A stretch of DNA of 64,000 nucleotides, taken from assembly GCA_045544455.1 (NCBI GenBank), contig JAZPYZ010000019.1, forward strand, positions 186,001-250,000. The letters run 5' to 3'. Each line of letters begins with the position of its first letter. The stretch's first letter is position 1. The position numbers were made by a program, and so were the translations under genes. Positions 34,823 to 44,273 of this stretch are shown one piece after another. The notes beneath the pieces are model-generated. The model ran no database searches. It was not told the DNA's origin and saw only the letters and a list, made by a program, of their open reading frames with translations. Origin of the DNA: JAZPYZ01 sp045544455. GTDB lineage: Bacteria; Bacillota; Clostridia; Oscillospirales; Acutalibacteraceae.

Positions 34823-35614
34823 TTAGTTTTTGGGCGCGGTGTACGGCGCATCGTATTTTTCAAAGATATCGGCGATGGTGCCGTCTTCGACCAAACCATC
34901 GATAACGTCGTTCATCGCATCGATAACTTCTTCACTACCGAAGGTCATCGCAAACGCGTAGGGTTCGGTGGTCATCGCTTCGTCCAAGATAACGAGTTTC
35001 GTATCCGAATTTTTCGCGTTGTAGGTATCGACCATGTCTTTCGCGGTCAGATCATCGATAACCCACGCATCCACTTTGCCTTTCAACAACGCTTCTTGCG
35101 CATCGGCGTTGGCTTCAAAAGCGCTAACGGTATATCCTTCGCCCATGCAGAATTCTTCTGCCGTGGTCGCGGTCTGTACCGCAATTTTCTTATCGGTCAG
35201 ATCGGCTTTGCCAGCGATGGTGCTACCTTCCACCACGACGATGGCTTGCGCTGCGAGGCAGTACGGAGTGGTGAACAACACGTTCTTTTCACGATCCGGC
35301 GTTACCGAGATACCCGACACACCAACATCGTATTTACCGGCTTGCACACCCGGCAATACCGAGTCAAACGCCATTTGTTCGATCTTCAGATCCACGCCGA
35401 GTTCGTCACAGATCAGGTCAAGAATTTCGATTTCGATACCGACAACGTCACCGTTGTCATCCAGCGATTCAAACGGCGGGAAGTCCGGACTGGTCGCGAT
35501 TACGAGTTCGCCGGATTTTTCAATGTCGGCCAGGGTAACGCCTTTGTTACCGCAACCGGTCAAGCAGGACACGAGGAGAAGTGCTACTGTCAACAATGCA
35601 AGAATTTTTTTCAT
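34823..35614 (-). CDS. Amino acid ABC transporter, substrate-binding lipoprotein
   Basis: 263 residues. A lipoprotein signal (LLLVSCLTGCG, lipidated Cys at about 21) is followed by the SBP_bac_3 fold: DFPPFESLDDNGDVVGIEIE, GLIPGLQAGKYDV-like segment (SVLPGVQAGKYDVGVSGISVTPDR) and AQ TAT-type strands. It binds a polar amino acid outside the membrane; arginine or ornithine is the best guess from context. Confidence 0.92.
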   Translation of the reverse strand: MKKILALLTVALLLVSCLTGCGNKGVTLADIEKSGELVIATSPDFPPFESLDDNGDVVGIEIEILDLICDELGVDLKIEQMAFDSVLPGVQAGKYDVGVSGISVTPDREKNVLFTTPYCLAAQAIVVVEGSTIAGKADLTDKKIAVQTATTAEEFCMGEGYTVSAFEANADAQEALLKGKVDAWVIDDLTAKDMVDTYNAKNSDTKLVILDEAMTTEPYAFAMTFGSEEVIDAMNDVIDGLVEDGTIADIFEKYDAPYTAPKN

Positions 35615-35635
35615 GATAATGATATCCTTTCTGAA

Positions 35636-37015
35636 TTAAAAATGGTTTACTGTTTCTTTTACATATTCAATCTGAGCCAGTACCGACGACAACGATGTGC
35701 CGCCTTCGCTGATGCGTTTTTCCACGCAGGTCTGCAGATCAATATCCGTATAAATATCGTTGCCGAACAAGTCGCTGTACTCTTGATAGATTGTAAGCGG
35801 CAGAGCGTCTAGGGTGGTGTGTTCGGCAATACACCGCGCCACGAGTTGCCCTGCAATCTTATAGGCGGTACGGAACGGGACGCCTTTTTTGGTGAGGTAG
35901 TCGGCAAGGTCGGTCGCGTTAATGAATCCACCAAGGGCGGCTTGTTTCATCTTATCGGCTTTCACCGTCATCGTCGCGATCATACCGGTCATCACGTTCA
36001 AACACATCAACACCGTTTCCACCGCGTCGAACACGCTTTCCTTATCCTCTTGCATATCTTTGTTATACGCAAGCGGCAATCCCTTTAACGTAACGAGCAA
36101 CGCGGTGAGATCACCATATACCCGGCCCGTTTTACCACGAATGAGTTCCGCCATATCGGAATTCTTTTTCTGCGGCATAATGGAAGAACCGGTGGTATAG
36201 GCGTTGGATAGTTCGATAAATTGGAATTCCCAACTCGACCACAAAATCAGTTCTTCCGAAAGGCGGGACATGTGCATCATCAAGATCGCAATGTCACTCA
36301 TCAATTCCACACAAAAATCGCGATCGGATACGCCGTCCATACTGTTACGGCAGATATCGTCAAACCCGAGCTGTGCCGCCTCAAATCGTCGATCGGTGGG
36401 ATACGTGGTACCCGCTAAAGCACAACTGCCGATCGGCGATACGTTAATTCGTCGTCGCCCGTCTTTCAAACGGTCGAGATCTCTTAAAAACATCATCGCG
36501 TACGCCATCAAGTGATGGCCGAACGTGATGGGTTGTGCACGTTGCAGATGGGTGTACCCCGGCATGACCGTGGCATAATGTTGCGCCGCTTGGTCACACA
36601 CCGCCCCGATCAGCGCTTTCAACGCCGCGACGATATCATCGGTTTGTTCCCGTAGATACATCCGCAGATCCAACGCCACCTGATCGTTTCGGCTGCGAGC
36701 CGTATGTAACGTTTTTCCGACATCCCCGATACGTTCGGTGAGCACCTGCTCAATAAACATATGAATGTCTTCACAACTCATATCGAAGGCGAGTTTCCCG
36801 GACTCGAGATCGTCCAAGATGCCTTGCAATCCGTCAATCAGTTGATCGGCTTCGGTCTGCGATAGGATGTTTTGTGCACCCAGCATCGCGGCATGCGCCA
36901 TGCTGCCTTGAATATCTTGTTTATACATTTTACAGTCAAACCGGATAGACGAGTTAAAATCATCCGCTAAACTGTCGGTTACCCCATCGGTTCTGCCGGC
37001 CCACATTTTAGCCAT
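35636..37015 (-). CDS. argH: Argininosuccinate lyase
   Basis: 459 residues. The fumarase/aspartase superfamily signature GSSIMPQKKNSDMAELIRGKTG is clear, as is the ARSRNDQ segment near residue 110. It cleaves argininosuccinate to arginine and fumarate, the last step of arginine synthesis. It starts 39 bp after argG in the same direction. Confidence 0.96.
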   Translation of the reverse strand: MAKMWAGRTDGVTDSLADDFNSSIRFDCKMYKQDIQGSMAHAAMLGAQNILSQTEADQLIDGLQGILDDLESGKLAFDMSCEDIHMFIEQVLTERIGDVGKTLHTARSRNDQVALDLRMYLREQTDDIVAALKALIGAVCDQAAQHYATVMPGYTHLQRAQPITFGHHLMAYAMMFLRDLDRLKDGRRRINVSPIGSCALAGTTYPTDRRFEAAQLGFDDICRNSMDGVSDRDFCVELMSDIAILMMHMSRLSEELILWSSWEFQFIELSNAYTTGSSIMPQKKNSDMAELIRGKTGRVYGDLTALLVTLKGLPLAYNKDMQEDKESVFDAVETVLMCLNVMTGMIATMTVKADKMKQAALGGFINATDLADYLTKKGVPFRTAYKIAGQLVARCIAEHTTLDALPLTIYQEYSDLFGNDIYTDIDLQTCVEKRISEGGTSLSSVLAQIEYVKETVNHF

Positions 37016-37054
37016 CGCCGATCACCTCCGTTCTAGCTATGTAATGAGGTCTGC

Positions 37055-38269
37055 TTATTTGCCGTCAACCATCGCTTGCACCTTGATCGGCAAGCCGTAC
37101 AGGTTGATAAATCCGGCCGAATCCCGTTGATCGTAATCGCTTTCGCCAAACGTGGCGATCTCTTCGCTATACAACGAATACGGACTCCATACACCGGCGT
37201 TGATGATATTGCCTTTATACAGTTTCAATTTCACCTTACCGGTCACTTTTTCTTGCGTTTTGTCTACAAACGCGCTAAGCGCTTCTCTAAGCGGCGTAAA
37301 CCATTGGCCGTTATATACGAGTTCGGCAAAGGTGATCGCCAATTTTTCTTTTTCGTGCATGGTCATCTTGTCGAGACAGATGGTTTCGAGCACGCGGTGC
37401 GCTTTATACAAGATGGTACCGCCGGGCGTTTCATACACACCACGACATTTCATGCCGATCAAACGGTTTTCCACAATATCGATGATACCGATACCGTTGG
37501 CACCGCCGATCTCGTTGAGTTTCAAGATGATGTTCTTCGCGCTCATCTTTTCCCCATTGAGCGCCACCGGCACGCCTTGTTCGAAATTCAGTTCCACATA
37601 AGTGGGAACGTCGGGTGCTTGCAACGGCGAAACGCCCATCTCGAGGAACCCTTCTTTTTCATATTGCGGTTCGTTACCGGTATCTTCCAGATCCATACCT
37701 TCGTGGGACAGGTGCCACAAGTTTTTATCTTTCGAATAGTTGGTTTCGCGGTTGATCTTCAACGGAATGTTGTGTGCTTCCGCATATTCGATCTCTTCTT
37801 CACGGGATTTGATATCCCATTCACGCCACGGTGCGATGATCGGCATGGTCGGTGCAAAATGTTTGATCGCCAGTTCGAACCGCACCTGATCGTTACCTTT
37901 TCCGGTACAACCGTGCACGATCGCGTCCGCGCCTTCTTTCAAAGCGATTTCAACCAAGCCCTTGGCGATACACGGACGAGCATGGCTGGTACCCAGCAGA
38001 TAATCCTCGTATACCGCGCCCGCTTTCATCGTCGGGATGATATATTCGTCTACGTATTCATCGGTTTGATCCAGCACGTACAGTTTCGATGCACCGGTTT
38101 TAATCGCTTTTTCTTCCAAACCTTCCAGTTCATCCGCTTGCCCTACGTTACCGGACACCGCTATCACTTCACAGTTGTTGTAGTTTTCTTTCAACCACGG
38201 AATGATAATCGACGTATCCAAACCGCCGGAATACGCGAGTACTACCTTTTTAATATCCTGCTTATTCAT
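37055..38269 (-). CDS. argG: Argininosuccinate synthase
   Basis: 404 residues. N-type ATP pyrophosphatase: the P-loop AYSGGLDTS near residue 13, GCTGKGNDQVRFEL, and the citrulline and aspartate sites. It joins citrulline and aspartate. First gene of the arginine operon, with a consensus promoter and candidate ArgR boxes upstream. AGGAGG lies 13 nt before the ATG, slightly long. Confidence 0.97.
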   Translation of the reverse strand: MNKQDIKKVVLAYSGGLDTSIIIPWLKENYNNCEVIAVSGNVGQADELEGLEEKAIKTGASKLYVLDQTDEYVDEYIIPTMKAGAVYEDYLLGTSHARPCIAKGLVEIALKEGADAIVHGCTGKGNDQVRFELAIKHFAPTMPIIAPWREWDIKSREEEIEYAEAHNIPLKINRETNYSKDKNLWHLSHEGMDLEDTGNEPQYEKEGFLEMGVSPLQAPDVPTYVELNFEQGVPVALNGEKMSAKNIILKLNEIGGANGIGIIDIVENRLIGMKCRGVYETPGGTILYKAHRVLETICLDKMTMHEKEKLAITFAELVYNGQWFTPLREALSAFVDKTQEKVTGKVKLKLYKGNIINAGVWSPYSLYSEEIATFGESDYDQRDSAGFINLYGLPIKVQAMVDGK

Positions 38270-38287
38270 CGCTTTTTGTGCGCCTCC

Positions 38288-38301
38288 TGAATATTTATGC
38301 A
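38288..38301 (-). promoter_or_regulatory. Candidate ARG box at the arg operon start
   Basis: TGCATAAATATTCA on the minus strand matches TGAATWWWWATTCA at 13 of 14 positions and lies just downstream of the -10 box, where ArgR would block transcription. Confidence 0.6.
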
Positions 38302-38304
38302 GTT

Positions 38305-38333
38305 ATTATACAGACCTGTTTCTGAAATGTCAA
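38305..38333 (-). promoter_or_regulatory. Sigma-A promoter of argG-argH-transporter-argF
   Basis: Minus strand TTGACA, 17 bp, TATAAT: both boxes perfect. Confidence 0.9.
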
Positions 38334-38392
38334 GCACTTTTTGGCATGTTTTTTTATTATTTATTAAATATTTTTGCATATTTGATTGTATA

Positions 38393-38408
38393 TATGAATT
38401 TTTATACA
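38393..38408 (-). promoter_or_regulatory. Second candidate ARG box upstream of the arg promoter
   Basis: TATGAATTTTTATACA resembles the ARG box. A looser TGTATATATTCA half-site pair follows at about 38415-38427. ArgR hexamers often bridge two sites. The surrounding 90 bp is very AT rich, which weakens the case. Confidence 0.45.
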
Positions 38409-38437
38409 TTTTTCATGTATATATTCATGCTGAGACC

Positions 38438-38484
38438 ATAAAAACGCCTCATCGCGCACTCACACGACAAGGCGTTTATGATCT
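38438..38484 (-). terminator. Terminator of the TM2 gene
   Basis: AAACGCCT and AGGCGTTT with some further pairing (GTCG/CGAT) and a short loop; the minus-strand copy ends GGCGTTTTTATGG. Confidence 0.65.
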
Positions 38485-38490
38485 GTTCGA

Positions 38491-38904
38491 TTAATCACGC
38501 AAGGAATTGCCGTTGGCATCCACCGATTCCCGATCGGTTAAAATTAAGATGCCTTCGATCAAGGCCCAGGTTCCCATGGCCACGGCCGACAGACCATCAG
38601 TAAGTCCAAAGCCAAGCACCGATACCAACAGTTGTATCAAACCGCGACCGATATATCCCAGGTAAAAGTTATGCACACCGAGTGCACCGACCACAATGCC
38701 AAGCACACCGGCCGACACACGACTGCGACGTTTTACCGGTGCCGGACCGGATTGTGCATATACCGGCGAAACCGGCGGCAACGGCGGTTGTTGTCCGGTT
38801 ATCGGCGACACAGAGGTCGCGGCACGAACGTGACAGCCGCAGAACAAACACACATAGGCATTATCGGTTATCCCCGCACCGCAAACGGGACATTTTTTAG
38901 ACAT
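38491..38904 (-). CDS. Zinc-ribbon and TM2 domain membrane protein
   Basis: 137 residues. An N-terminal zinc ribbon (CPVCG ... CLFCG, about 5-24), a Pro-rich linker (about 30-60), and a TM2 domain with GALGVHNFYLGYIGRGLIQLL and a second span. TM2 proteins are common and of unknown role. The ATG at 38904 has AGGGGGT upstream; the frame extends to 38937 without support. Confidence 0.85.
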   Translation of the reverse strand: MSKKCPVCGAGITDNAYVCLFCGCHVRAATSVSPITGQQPPLPPVSPVYAQSGPAPVKRRSRVSAGVLGIVVGALGVHNFYLGYIGRGLIQLLVSVLGFGLTDGLSAVAMGTWALIEGILILTDRESVDANGNSLRD

Positions 38905-38961
38905 GGTCTTACCCCCTAATCCGAGCATCAATTGCATTATACTCTATGGTCGCACCGTCTG

Positions 38962-40062
38962 TCAACGCGCGAGCCGGCTTTCGATATAATCCACCAAACG
39001 CGCCGTATTGTGCGTATCGGCCGTTTCGATATAGGTTTGACAAAACGACTCCAACGCTTTGAAATCGTATGGCTGATTCAACAATCCAACCAACGTATCG
39101 GCATCGACGGCGCAACACGCCGGTAGCACGTCAGTGGGCAGTATGTTCAATCCGCGGCTATGTCGGTATTCCTCTAAATCATATAAGAAGAAATATAGTT
39201 TCTTGCGCTGTAAAGCCGCCTCAAACGCAATCGCGGAATAATCGGTAATAACGATATCCGCCACCGCCAACAATTCGCTTGATGAATAGCCGGTGACCGT
39301 ATACCGCGAATCGACCTGTTCGTTACTGATGGGATGTGCACTGACAATCAGGTGATACGCATCGTGATCGATGTGTTGGATCAGTGCATCGTGGGCGGAC
39401 GGTTTCCCTTTACGGAACGTCGGTGCGTACAACACCACCGGTTTGTCTTGCAACATCGGATAATCGAGCAAAACACGTTCTTTCAACGCGGTTTGATCGG
39501 ATAACAACCAATCGATTCGCGGCATACCGCCGACATGAATGGTATCGGGTGACACGTCAAACGCTTCTTGATAAAACGGCGCCGTCGCACGCGACGGACA
39601 AAGCACCTTGGTGTAACCGCGATGCATCCGCAACCATTCCGCCGTGCAACGATTACGCCCTTCCTCAAGCCCTAACGACTGGTATCCAAATCGTTTAATC
39701 GCACCCAGCGCATGCCAAATTTGGATCACCGTCAGGCTTTTTCGGTGTTTCAGTAAACTGACCGGCAAACAATAGGTGTCCACCACACAGACCGACGCCG
39801 TCGCCAAATGTGCCATACACATAAGCATATGCGCGGCATACCCGATAAGGGCTGTCCCTTTCGGAACAGTTTTACACAGGCTAACGACCGTTACCGACGC
39901 GTCGCGCCGTTTGATCTCTTCGCGCAACAACACAAAGTCCAACGGTTCGGTATCGAACTCGCGGCTCATCATCACCACTTTGCGGCGAACAGGAAACCAT
40001 TTACACACGGCATAAAACACGTTCATCAACCAGCGCAATATCGTAATCACCATTCGTTTCAT
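38962..40062 (-). CDS. CDP-glycerol glycerophosphotransferase-like enzyme (TagB/TagF family)
   Basis: 366 residues. After an N-terminal hydrophobic stretch (about 4-25) the GT-B domain shows the family motifs IQIWHALGAIKRFG, VLCPS, YAPTFRKGK, SAHP and ITDYSAIAFEAALQ. These enzymes add glycerol- or ribitol-phosphate to teichoic acid or related polymers. Only one such gene is in the window, so the polymer it serves cannot be defined. Confidence 0.88.
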   Translation of the reverse strand: MKRMVITILRWLMNVFYAVCKWFPVRRKVVMMSREFDTEPLDFVLLREEIKRRDASVTVVSLCKTVPKGTALIGYAAHMLMCMAHLATASVCVVDTYCLPVSLLKHRKSLTVIQIWHALGAIKRFGYQSLGLEEGRNRCTAEWLRMHRGYTKVLCPSRATAPFYQEAFDVSPDTIHVGGMPRIDWLLSDQTALKERVLLDYPMLQDKPVVLYAPTFRKGKPSAHDALIQHIDHDAYHLIVSAHPISNEQVDSRYTVTGYSSSELLAVADIVITDYSAIAFEAALQRKKLYFFLYDLEEYRHSRGLNILPTDVLPACCAVDADTLVGLLNQPYDFKALESFCQTYIETADTHNTARLVDYIESRLAR

Positions 40063-40097
40063 CGGTCGTCACCTCCTTATAGATTCTACCGTTTCTT

Positions 40098-40877
40098 TTA
40101 AATCGACAGTTGCAACCCGTCGTACGCCACGTTCAGCCCATCGCCTTTAATGATCTCCACCGTTTCGGCGTGCGATTTGTGCAGCGACGGTGCCAAGTGC
40201 GTTAAATAGGTTTCGGTATGATCGTCGATGATTCCCATCGTTTTGAGCGATGGCAACATCAATCGAATCATCGGAATACTGTTGTGTTCCGCCATACGGA
40301 AATCGCCCTCATAGTCCCCTACCGTCGCATCCACTACAAACAGATCTAAATGGGTATTTTTTAAATAATAATAGGATTTTAGCATAAACCACGCGCCGTC
40401 GGTCGCGTACAAAAAGGTTTTGCCATCTTTTTTAAATAAGAAATGTTGCGGAAAAACGTCCGGATCGTGGTTCGCATATAACCCTACCACCTGCAACTCG
40501 CCGTCAACCGCATATTCGTGCAATTTAGTCATGCGCCGTACCACCGCGTTATCGAGCGACGGTAACACCGCCTCTTCCGACGCCCACACGTTAAGCGGTG
40601 TTTGTTTGGCATTGGCAATAACCTGCAGATTTTCGGCGTCAAAATGGTCACGATGCGTATGCGTTACAAACACATCGGTCACCACTTCCGGCGACACACC
40701 GGCGATGCGCATCGAATCCAATATGTGCATCCCACAATCGATGAGATACCGACCGTTGAGCAACACCGACGACGCACGTCTGGCATCGCGATCGAATGTA
40801 TCCGCGCAATCGGTTTTCAGCCTCGGCGAAAAATCGCACGCGCAGGTACCCAGAAATAACAGATCAAATACACTCAT
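40098..40877 (-). CDS. MBL-fold metallo-hydrolase (PhnP/RNase Z-like subgroup)
   Basis: 259 residues. The di-metal motif THTHRDHFDA (about 71-80) and a later Asp (ATDGAWF) and His (HLAPSLHK) give the ligands of a metallo-beta-lactamase fold. The start SVFDLLFLGTCACDFSPRL is typical of PhnP-like phosphodiesterases. The substrate is unknown. AAGGAGAT precedes the ATG. Confidence 0.82.
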   Translation of the reverse strand: MSVFDLLFLGTCACDFSPRLKTDCADTFDRDARRASSVLLNGRYLIDCGMHILDSMRIAGVSPEVVTDVFVTHTHRDHFDAENLQVIANAKQTPLNVWASEEAVLPSLDNAVVRRMTKLHEYAVDGELQVVGLYANHDPDVFPQHFLFKKDGKTFLYATDGAWFMLKSYYYLKNTHLDLFVVDATVGDYEGDFRMAEHNSIPMIRLMLPSLKTMGIIDDHTETYLTHLAPSLHKSHAETVEIIKGDGLNVAYDGLQLSI

Positions 40878-40961
40878 AACCGCATCTCCTTCGCGGGTTT
40901 GTTTTCAATATAGTCCCGAATGCAGAAAAAATCAAGGAAATTTACAAGGTTGAAACCATTC

Positions 40962-41504
40962 TCATACGCGCGTATATGCCGTATACTTTTCTGCACCGTT
41001 GGATCGAGTCGTATAAACACGGGTATAGTATTTCGTATCGTCTTCATGATGGATCGCCGCGCCGTTGCGTTGTTGCGCTTTTAAACTGGGGATATTATCC
41101 TTATTGACCGACATATACACTTCGTCGATACCGTGCTCATTCGCCTCTTGCAAAACCAACGCAAGCCCTTTTGTGGCGTAGCCTTTTCCGCGATACGTCG
41201 GCGATATGCCATAACCGATGTGCCCCGCCCCGTTCGCTAGGACGTCATTCAAACAATGTCGCAAATTAAAAAGGCCGACATAATTCCCCTCATCGTCCAC
41301 CAAAATAAACACCGTCGCCGGCACGAAATGTTCCGGTAAACCGATACCTAACGAGTAGCGGTGACACAGGTCCACGTATTCGATAAACTCATCAAACGTA
41401 TATCCGAAAGCGGCATTGATAAATCCGTTTTCATCCTGTTTAAACGTGTTTTGCAAGGCATACGCTTTGGTCAGATCGGCATCCCATAATTTGATCAAAT
41501 TCAC
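40962..41504 (-). CDS. GNAT family N-acetyltransferase (second)
   Basis: 180 residues. The acetyl-CoA loop YRGKGYATKGL (about 108-118) is canonical for GNAT. The GTG start at 41504 overlaps the stop of the rlmD-like gene as GTGA, so its translation is coupled to that gene. The substrate is unknown, but the NxxS...AQQRNGA pattern resembles RimJ/RimL-type and small-molecule acetyltransferases. Confidence 0.85.
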   Translation of the reverse strand: MNLIKLWDADLTKAYALQNTFKQDENGFINAAFGYTFDEFIEYVDLCHRYSLGIGLPEHFVPATVFILVDDEGNYVGLFNLRHCLNDVLANGAGHIGYGISPTYRGKGYATKGLALVLQEANEHGIDEVYMSVNKDNIPSLKAQQRNGAAIHHEDDTKYYTRVYTTRSNGAEKYTAYTRV

Positions 41505-42883
41505 AACTGCTCATCTCTTTCCAGTAATACCACACTCTCAACGTGTGCGGTGCGCGGGAACATATCCACCGGCGTGACACGACGAACCGCGTACCCAAGG
41601 GCAGACAGTCGTTTACAATCTCTCGCCAAGGTGGCCGGATCACACGACACGTATACCACCCGTTTAGGGTTCATCTCGGCAATGGTTTCGAGCACCGATT
41701 CGTCACACCCTTTACGCGGCGGATCGACAATCACCACGTCGGGCGCCAACCCTTCGGCTTTGAGTTGACGGGCCGCTTCAGCCGCATCCGCACAGATAAA
41801 CCTGGCGTTATCCACCCCGTTACGGGCGGCATTGCGGCGCGCATCTTCGATAGCGGCAGCCACCACTTCAACCCCGATGATCTGCCCTGCTTTATGCGCC
41901 ATCGAAAGCCCGATCGTACCGGTACCGCAATACAAATCCAGCACCGTTTCCCGTCCGGTGAGGGCCGCTTCCCGTGCGGCCAGACCATACAAAATCTCCG
42001 CCTGATCGCGGTTGACCTGATAAAACGAGTTGGGTGATAACGAAAACGTCATATCGCACAACGTATCCTCGATCGCGGCAGTACCGTATAACACAAAATT
42101 TTCCCGGCCCAATACCACGTTGGTATCCCGGCGATTGAGATTAACCGATACCGATACCACGTTTTCGTCGCACGAACACAGGTTTTCCACCAGCTTGTCC
42201 GTATGCGGCAATTTACCGGACGTGCACACCAAACACACCATCACCTGACCGGTATGGCGGCCTTGTCGAATATAGATATGGCGCAACAAACCGGTGTGTG
42301 TCATTTCGTCATACGGCGCGACGCCATACTCATTCGCCCAATCGAGCACGGTTTGCACCAATCGAGAAAACACCGCCGGTTGCAACAAACAATCCGTTTG
42401 TTCAATCACGCGGTGACTATGTATCGCATAAAATCCGGCGCGCAGTCCGGTTTCCCCCACGGTTACCGGATACTGCGCTTTATTGCGATAACGATCGGGG
42501 GTGACGCATCCCACAATCGGCTCTACGTCACCGTCCCAACCGGCGATCCGTTGCATAGCGTCGCTCACACGTTGCCACTTATACCGCAATTCCGCCTCGT
42601 ACGACACGTGACGAAACGCACAACCACCGCATTTTCCAAACACGGCACAATCCGGCGCAGGAAGCCGATCCGCAGACGGAGTAACCAGTGCCATCATCTT
42701 GCCGTAGGCAAAGTTTTTTTGTACTTTGACGATTCGGCAGACAATGACGTCGCCCACCGCCGTAAACGGTACGAACACCACCACTTTACGACCGTCCGGT
42801 TGATCCACACGACCGATACCGTATCCTTCGGCAGATATCGCGTCGATACGCATGTTAAATTCCTGATTTTTTTGAAGAGCCAT
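41501..42883 (-). CDS. rlmD: 23S rRNA (uracil-5-)-methyltransferase, RlmD/RlmCD (RumA) type
   Basis: 460 residues. A TRAM domain at 10-65, a 4Fe-4S site (Cys at about 79, 85, 88 in CAVFGKCGGC and one more in EQTDCLL), and a SAM methyltransferase domain with DLYCGTGTIGL and the catalytic Cys in VYVSCDPATLARD. It makes 5-methyluridine in 23S rRNA. The ATG at 42883 follows AAAAGGATA; 20 upstream codons in frame have no such site. Confidence 0.92.
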   Translation of the reverse strand: MALQKNQEFNMRIDAISAEGYGIGRVDQPDGRKVVVFVPFTAVGDVIVCRIVKVQKNFAYGKMMALVTPSADRLPAPDCAVFGKCGGCAFRHVSYEAELRYKWQRVSDAMQRIAGWDGDVEPIVGCVTPDRYRNKAQYPVTVGETGLRAGFYAIHSHRVIEQTDCLLQPAVFSRLVQTVLDWANEYGVAPYDEMTHTGLLRHIYIRQGRHTGQVMVCLVCTSGKLPHTDKLVENLCSCDENVVSVSVNLNRRDTNVVLGRENFVLYGTAAIEDTLCDMTFSLSPNSFYQVNRDQAEILYGLAAREAALTGRETVLDLYCGTGTIGLSMAHKAGQIIGVEVVAAAIEDARRNAARNGVDNARFICADAAEAARQLKAEGLAPDVVIVDPPRKGCDESVLETIAEMNPKRVVYVSCDPATLARDCKRLSALGYAVRRVTPVDMFPRTAHVESVVLLERDEQL

Positions 42884-42890
42884 ACCACAT

Positions 42891-43712
42891 CTATCCTTTT
42901 TCAAACCGTAACAAATACCACGAAAGCATCGCGCCCAACGCACCGAGCAATACCGCCACCGCCGACATAGCGTCCCACGAAAGAGGCGGAATCACCGGTA
43001 TCATCGATCCAATCAACAGGCCACAAACGGCATAACTGACCGGTCCATAAGCCTTTTGATACGCCAGATGGATCAGTTTAATAAACACCATGACGAATAC
43101 CGCAAACCCTATTCCAACCGGTACCAACACTTTGAAATCCCATTCGGTAAAGGCGTGTAAAATCGGCTCGTACGCACCAATAGCCATGAGCAAAAACGAA
43201 GAGCTGACACCCGGCACGATGGCGCCGAACCCCAGGATCGCACCACCGATCAATAGCATCCAGATCGGCAGATCGCTCATTGGTGTGGCGGTCGATGGAT
43301 CTACCAACATGGTACCGACCACCATAACGGAAAGCGATACCGCAAACGGACCCCAATACCAAAGCCGATACCCTTGTCGGTTTGCGGTGCGGAACACTGC
43401 CGGTATCGTACCGGCCATCAACCCGATAAACAAACAGCGGATCGACGTGTTGTAATGGTCAAACAAGTAATCGATCACACGACTGAACAGAACAATACTG
43501 ATCAGCGAACCAATCAACAGCGGCAGTAAAAACTTGCATTTTTGCCAAAACTGCTTGTGAATGGTGGCCAGCGATTCGGTGATGACGGGATACAGCCCAA
43601 ATACCACCGCAATCGCACCGCCACTTATGCCGGGCGCCACACCGCCCAGCCCGATAAAAAAGCCGGTTAGCAACACTTTCCACGTAAAACGCCAATCGAT
43701 CTTCTCTCGCAT
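42891..43712 (-). CDS. DUF368 membrane protein (undecaprenyl-phosphate flippase family)
   Basis: 273 residues, about eight membrane spans, beginning GGVAPGISGGAIAVVFGLY and repeating the motif as GAIVPGVSSSFLLMAIGAY. DUF368 proteins (PopT) have been reported to return undecaprenyl phosphate across the membrane for reuse, alongside DedA proteins. That fits its place near wall genes. The ATG at 43712 follows GAGGA by 8 nt; the longer frame to 43739 has no site. Confidence 0.85.
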   Translation of the reverse strand: MREKIDWRFTWKVLLTGFFIGLGGVAPGISGGAIAVVFGLYPVITESLATIHKQFWQKCKFLLPLLIGSLISIVLFSRVIDYLFDHYNTSIRCLFIGLMAGTIPAVFRTANRQGYRLWYWGPFAVSLSVMVVGTMLVDPSTATPMSDLPIWMLLIGGAILGFGAIVPGVSSSFLLMAIGAYEPILHAFTEWDFKVLVPVGIGFAVFVMVFIKLIHLAYQKAYGPVSYAVCGLLIGSMIPVIPPLSWDAMSAVAVLLGALGAMLSWYLLRFEKG

Positions 43713-43784
43713 ATTGCCATCCTCACTTAACCTGAACATTCATTGTCAGTATATGTGGTTTGGGACACAATATGCCGGGCGGAA

Positions 43785-44273
43785 TTATTTGTGATAGGTG
43801 CCGCCGCCAAGCAGTTTCATCGCGCGGTACAGTTGTTCCAACAACATCACACGCGCCAGTTGATGCGGAAAGGTCATATCCGACATCGAGATGCGAAACT
43901 GTGCTGCACGTTTGACCGAATCAGCCAAACCGTACGAACTGCCGATAATAAACACCACGTGGCTGCTACCGCTGATCGCCGCCGTTTGCAAGCGGTCGGC
44001 GAGTTGTTCGGACGACCATTTTGTACCCTCAATACACAGCGCCACCGTGGTGGCACCGGCCGGAATTTTCGCCATAAGGCGGTCGGCTTCGCGGTCGAGC
44101 GCTTGTTGCACCTGCGCGTCGGACGGATTGTCCGGCAACCGTTCGGGTTCGAGCTCAACGATGTTCAGTTTACAAAAACCGTTCAACCGTTTTTGATATT
44201 CGGCGCAAGCATCACGCCAATAGGCTTCTTTACATTTACCAAGACACACAATCGTCAGTTTCGATAAAATCAT
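43785..44273 (-). CDS. rlmH: 23S rRNA (pseudouridine1915-N3)-methyltransferase RlmH
   Basis: 162 residues, SPOUT fold. The SAM knot FIIGSSYGLAD and the C-terminal FPHQLARVMLLEQLYRA are diagnostic; the product ends in GGGTYHK, very like the usual YH(K/R) end. The ATG overlaps the walJ-like stop (TAATG), so the pair is coupled. walJ-rlmH proximity matches the Bacillus yycJ-rlmH region, although walRK is not in this window. Confidence 0.96.
   Translation of the reverse strand: MILSKLTIVCLGKCKEAYWRDACAEYQKRLNGFCKLNIVELEPERLPDNPSDAQVQQALDREADRLMAKIPAGATTVALCIEGTKWSSEQLADRLQTAAISGSSHVVFIIGSSYGLADSVKRAAQFRISMSDMTFPHQLARVMLLEQLYRAMKLLGGGTYHK

Noticed and set aside
37076..38290. 404-residue open frame antisense to argG
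   Set aside because: It covers argG almost exactly and runs into its promoter; composition is typical of a reverse-strand artefact.
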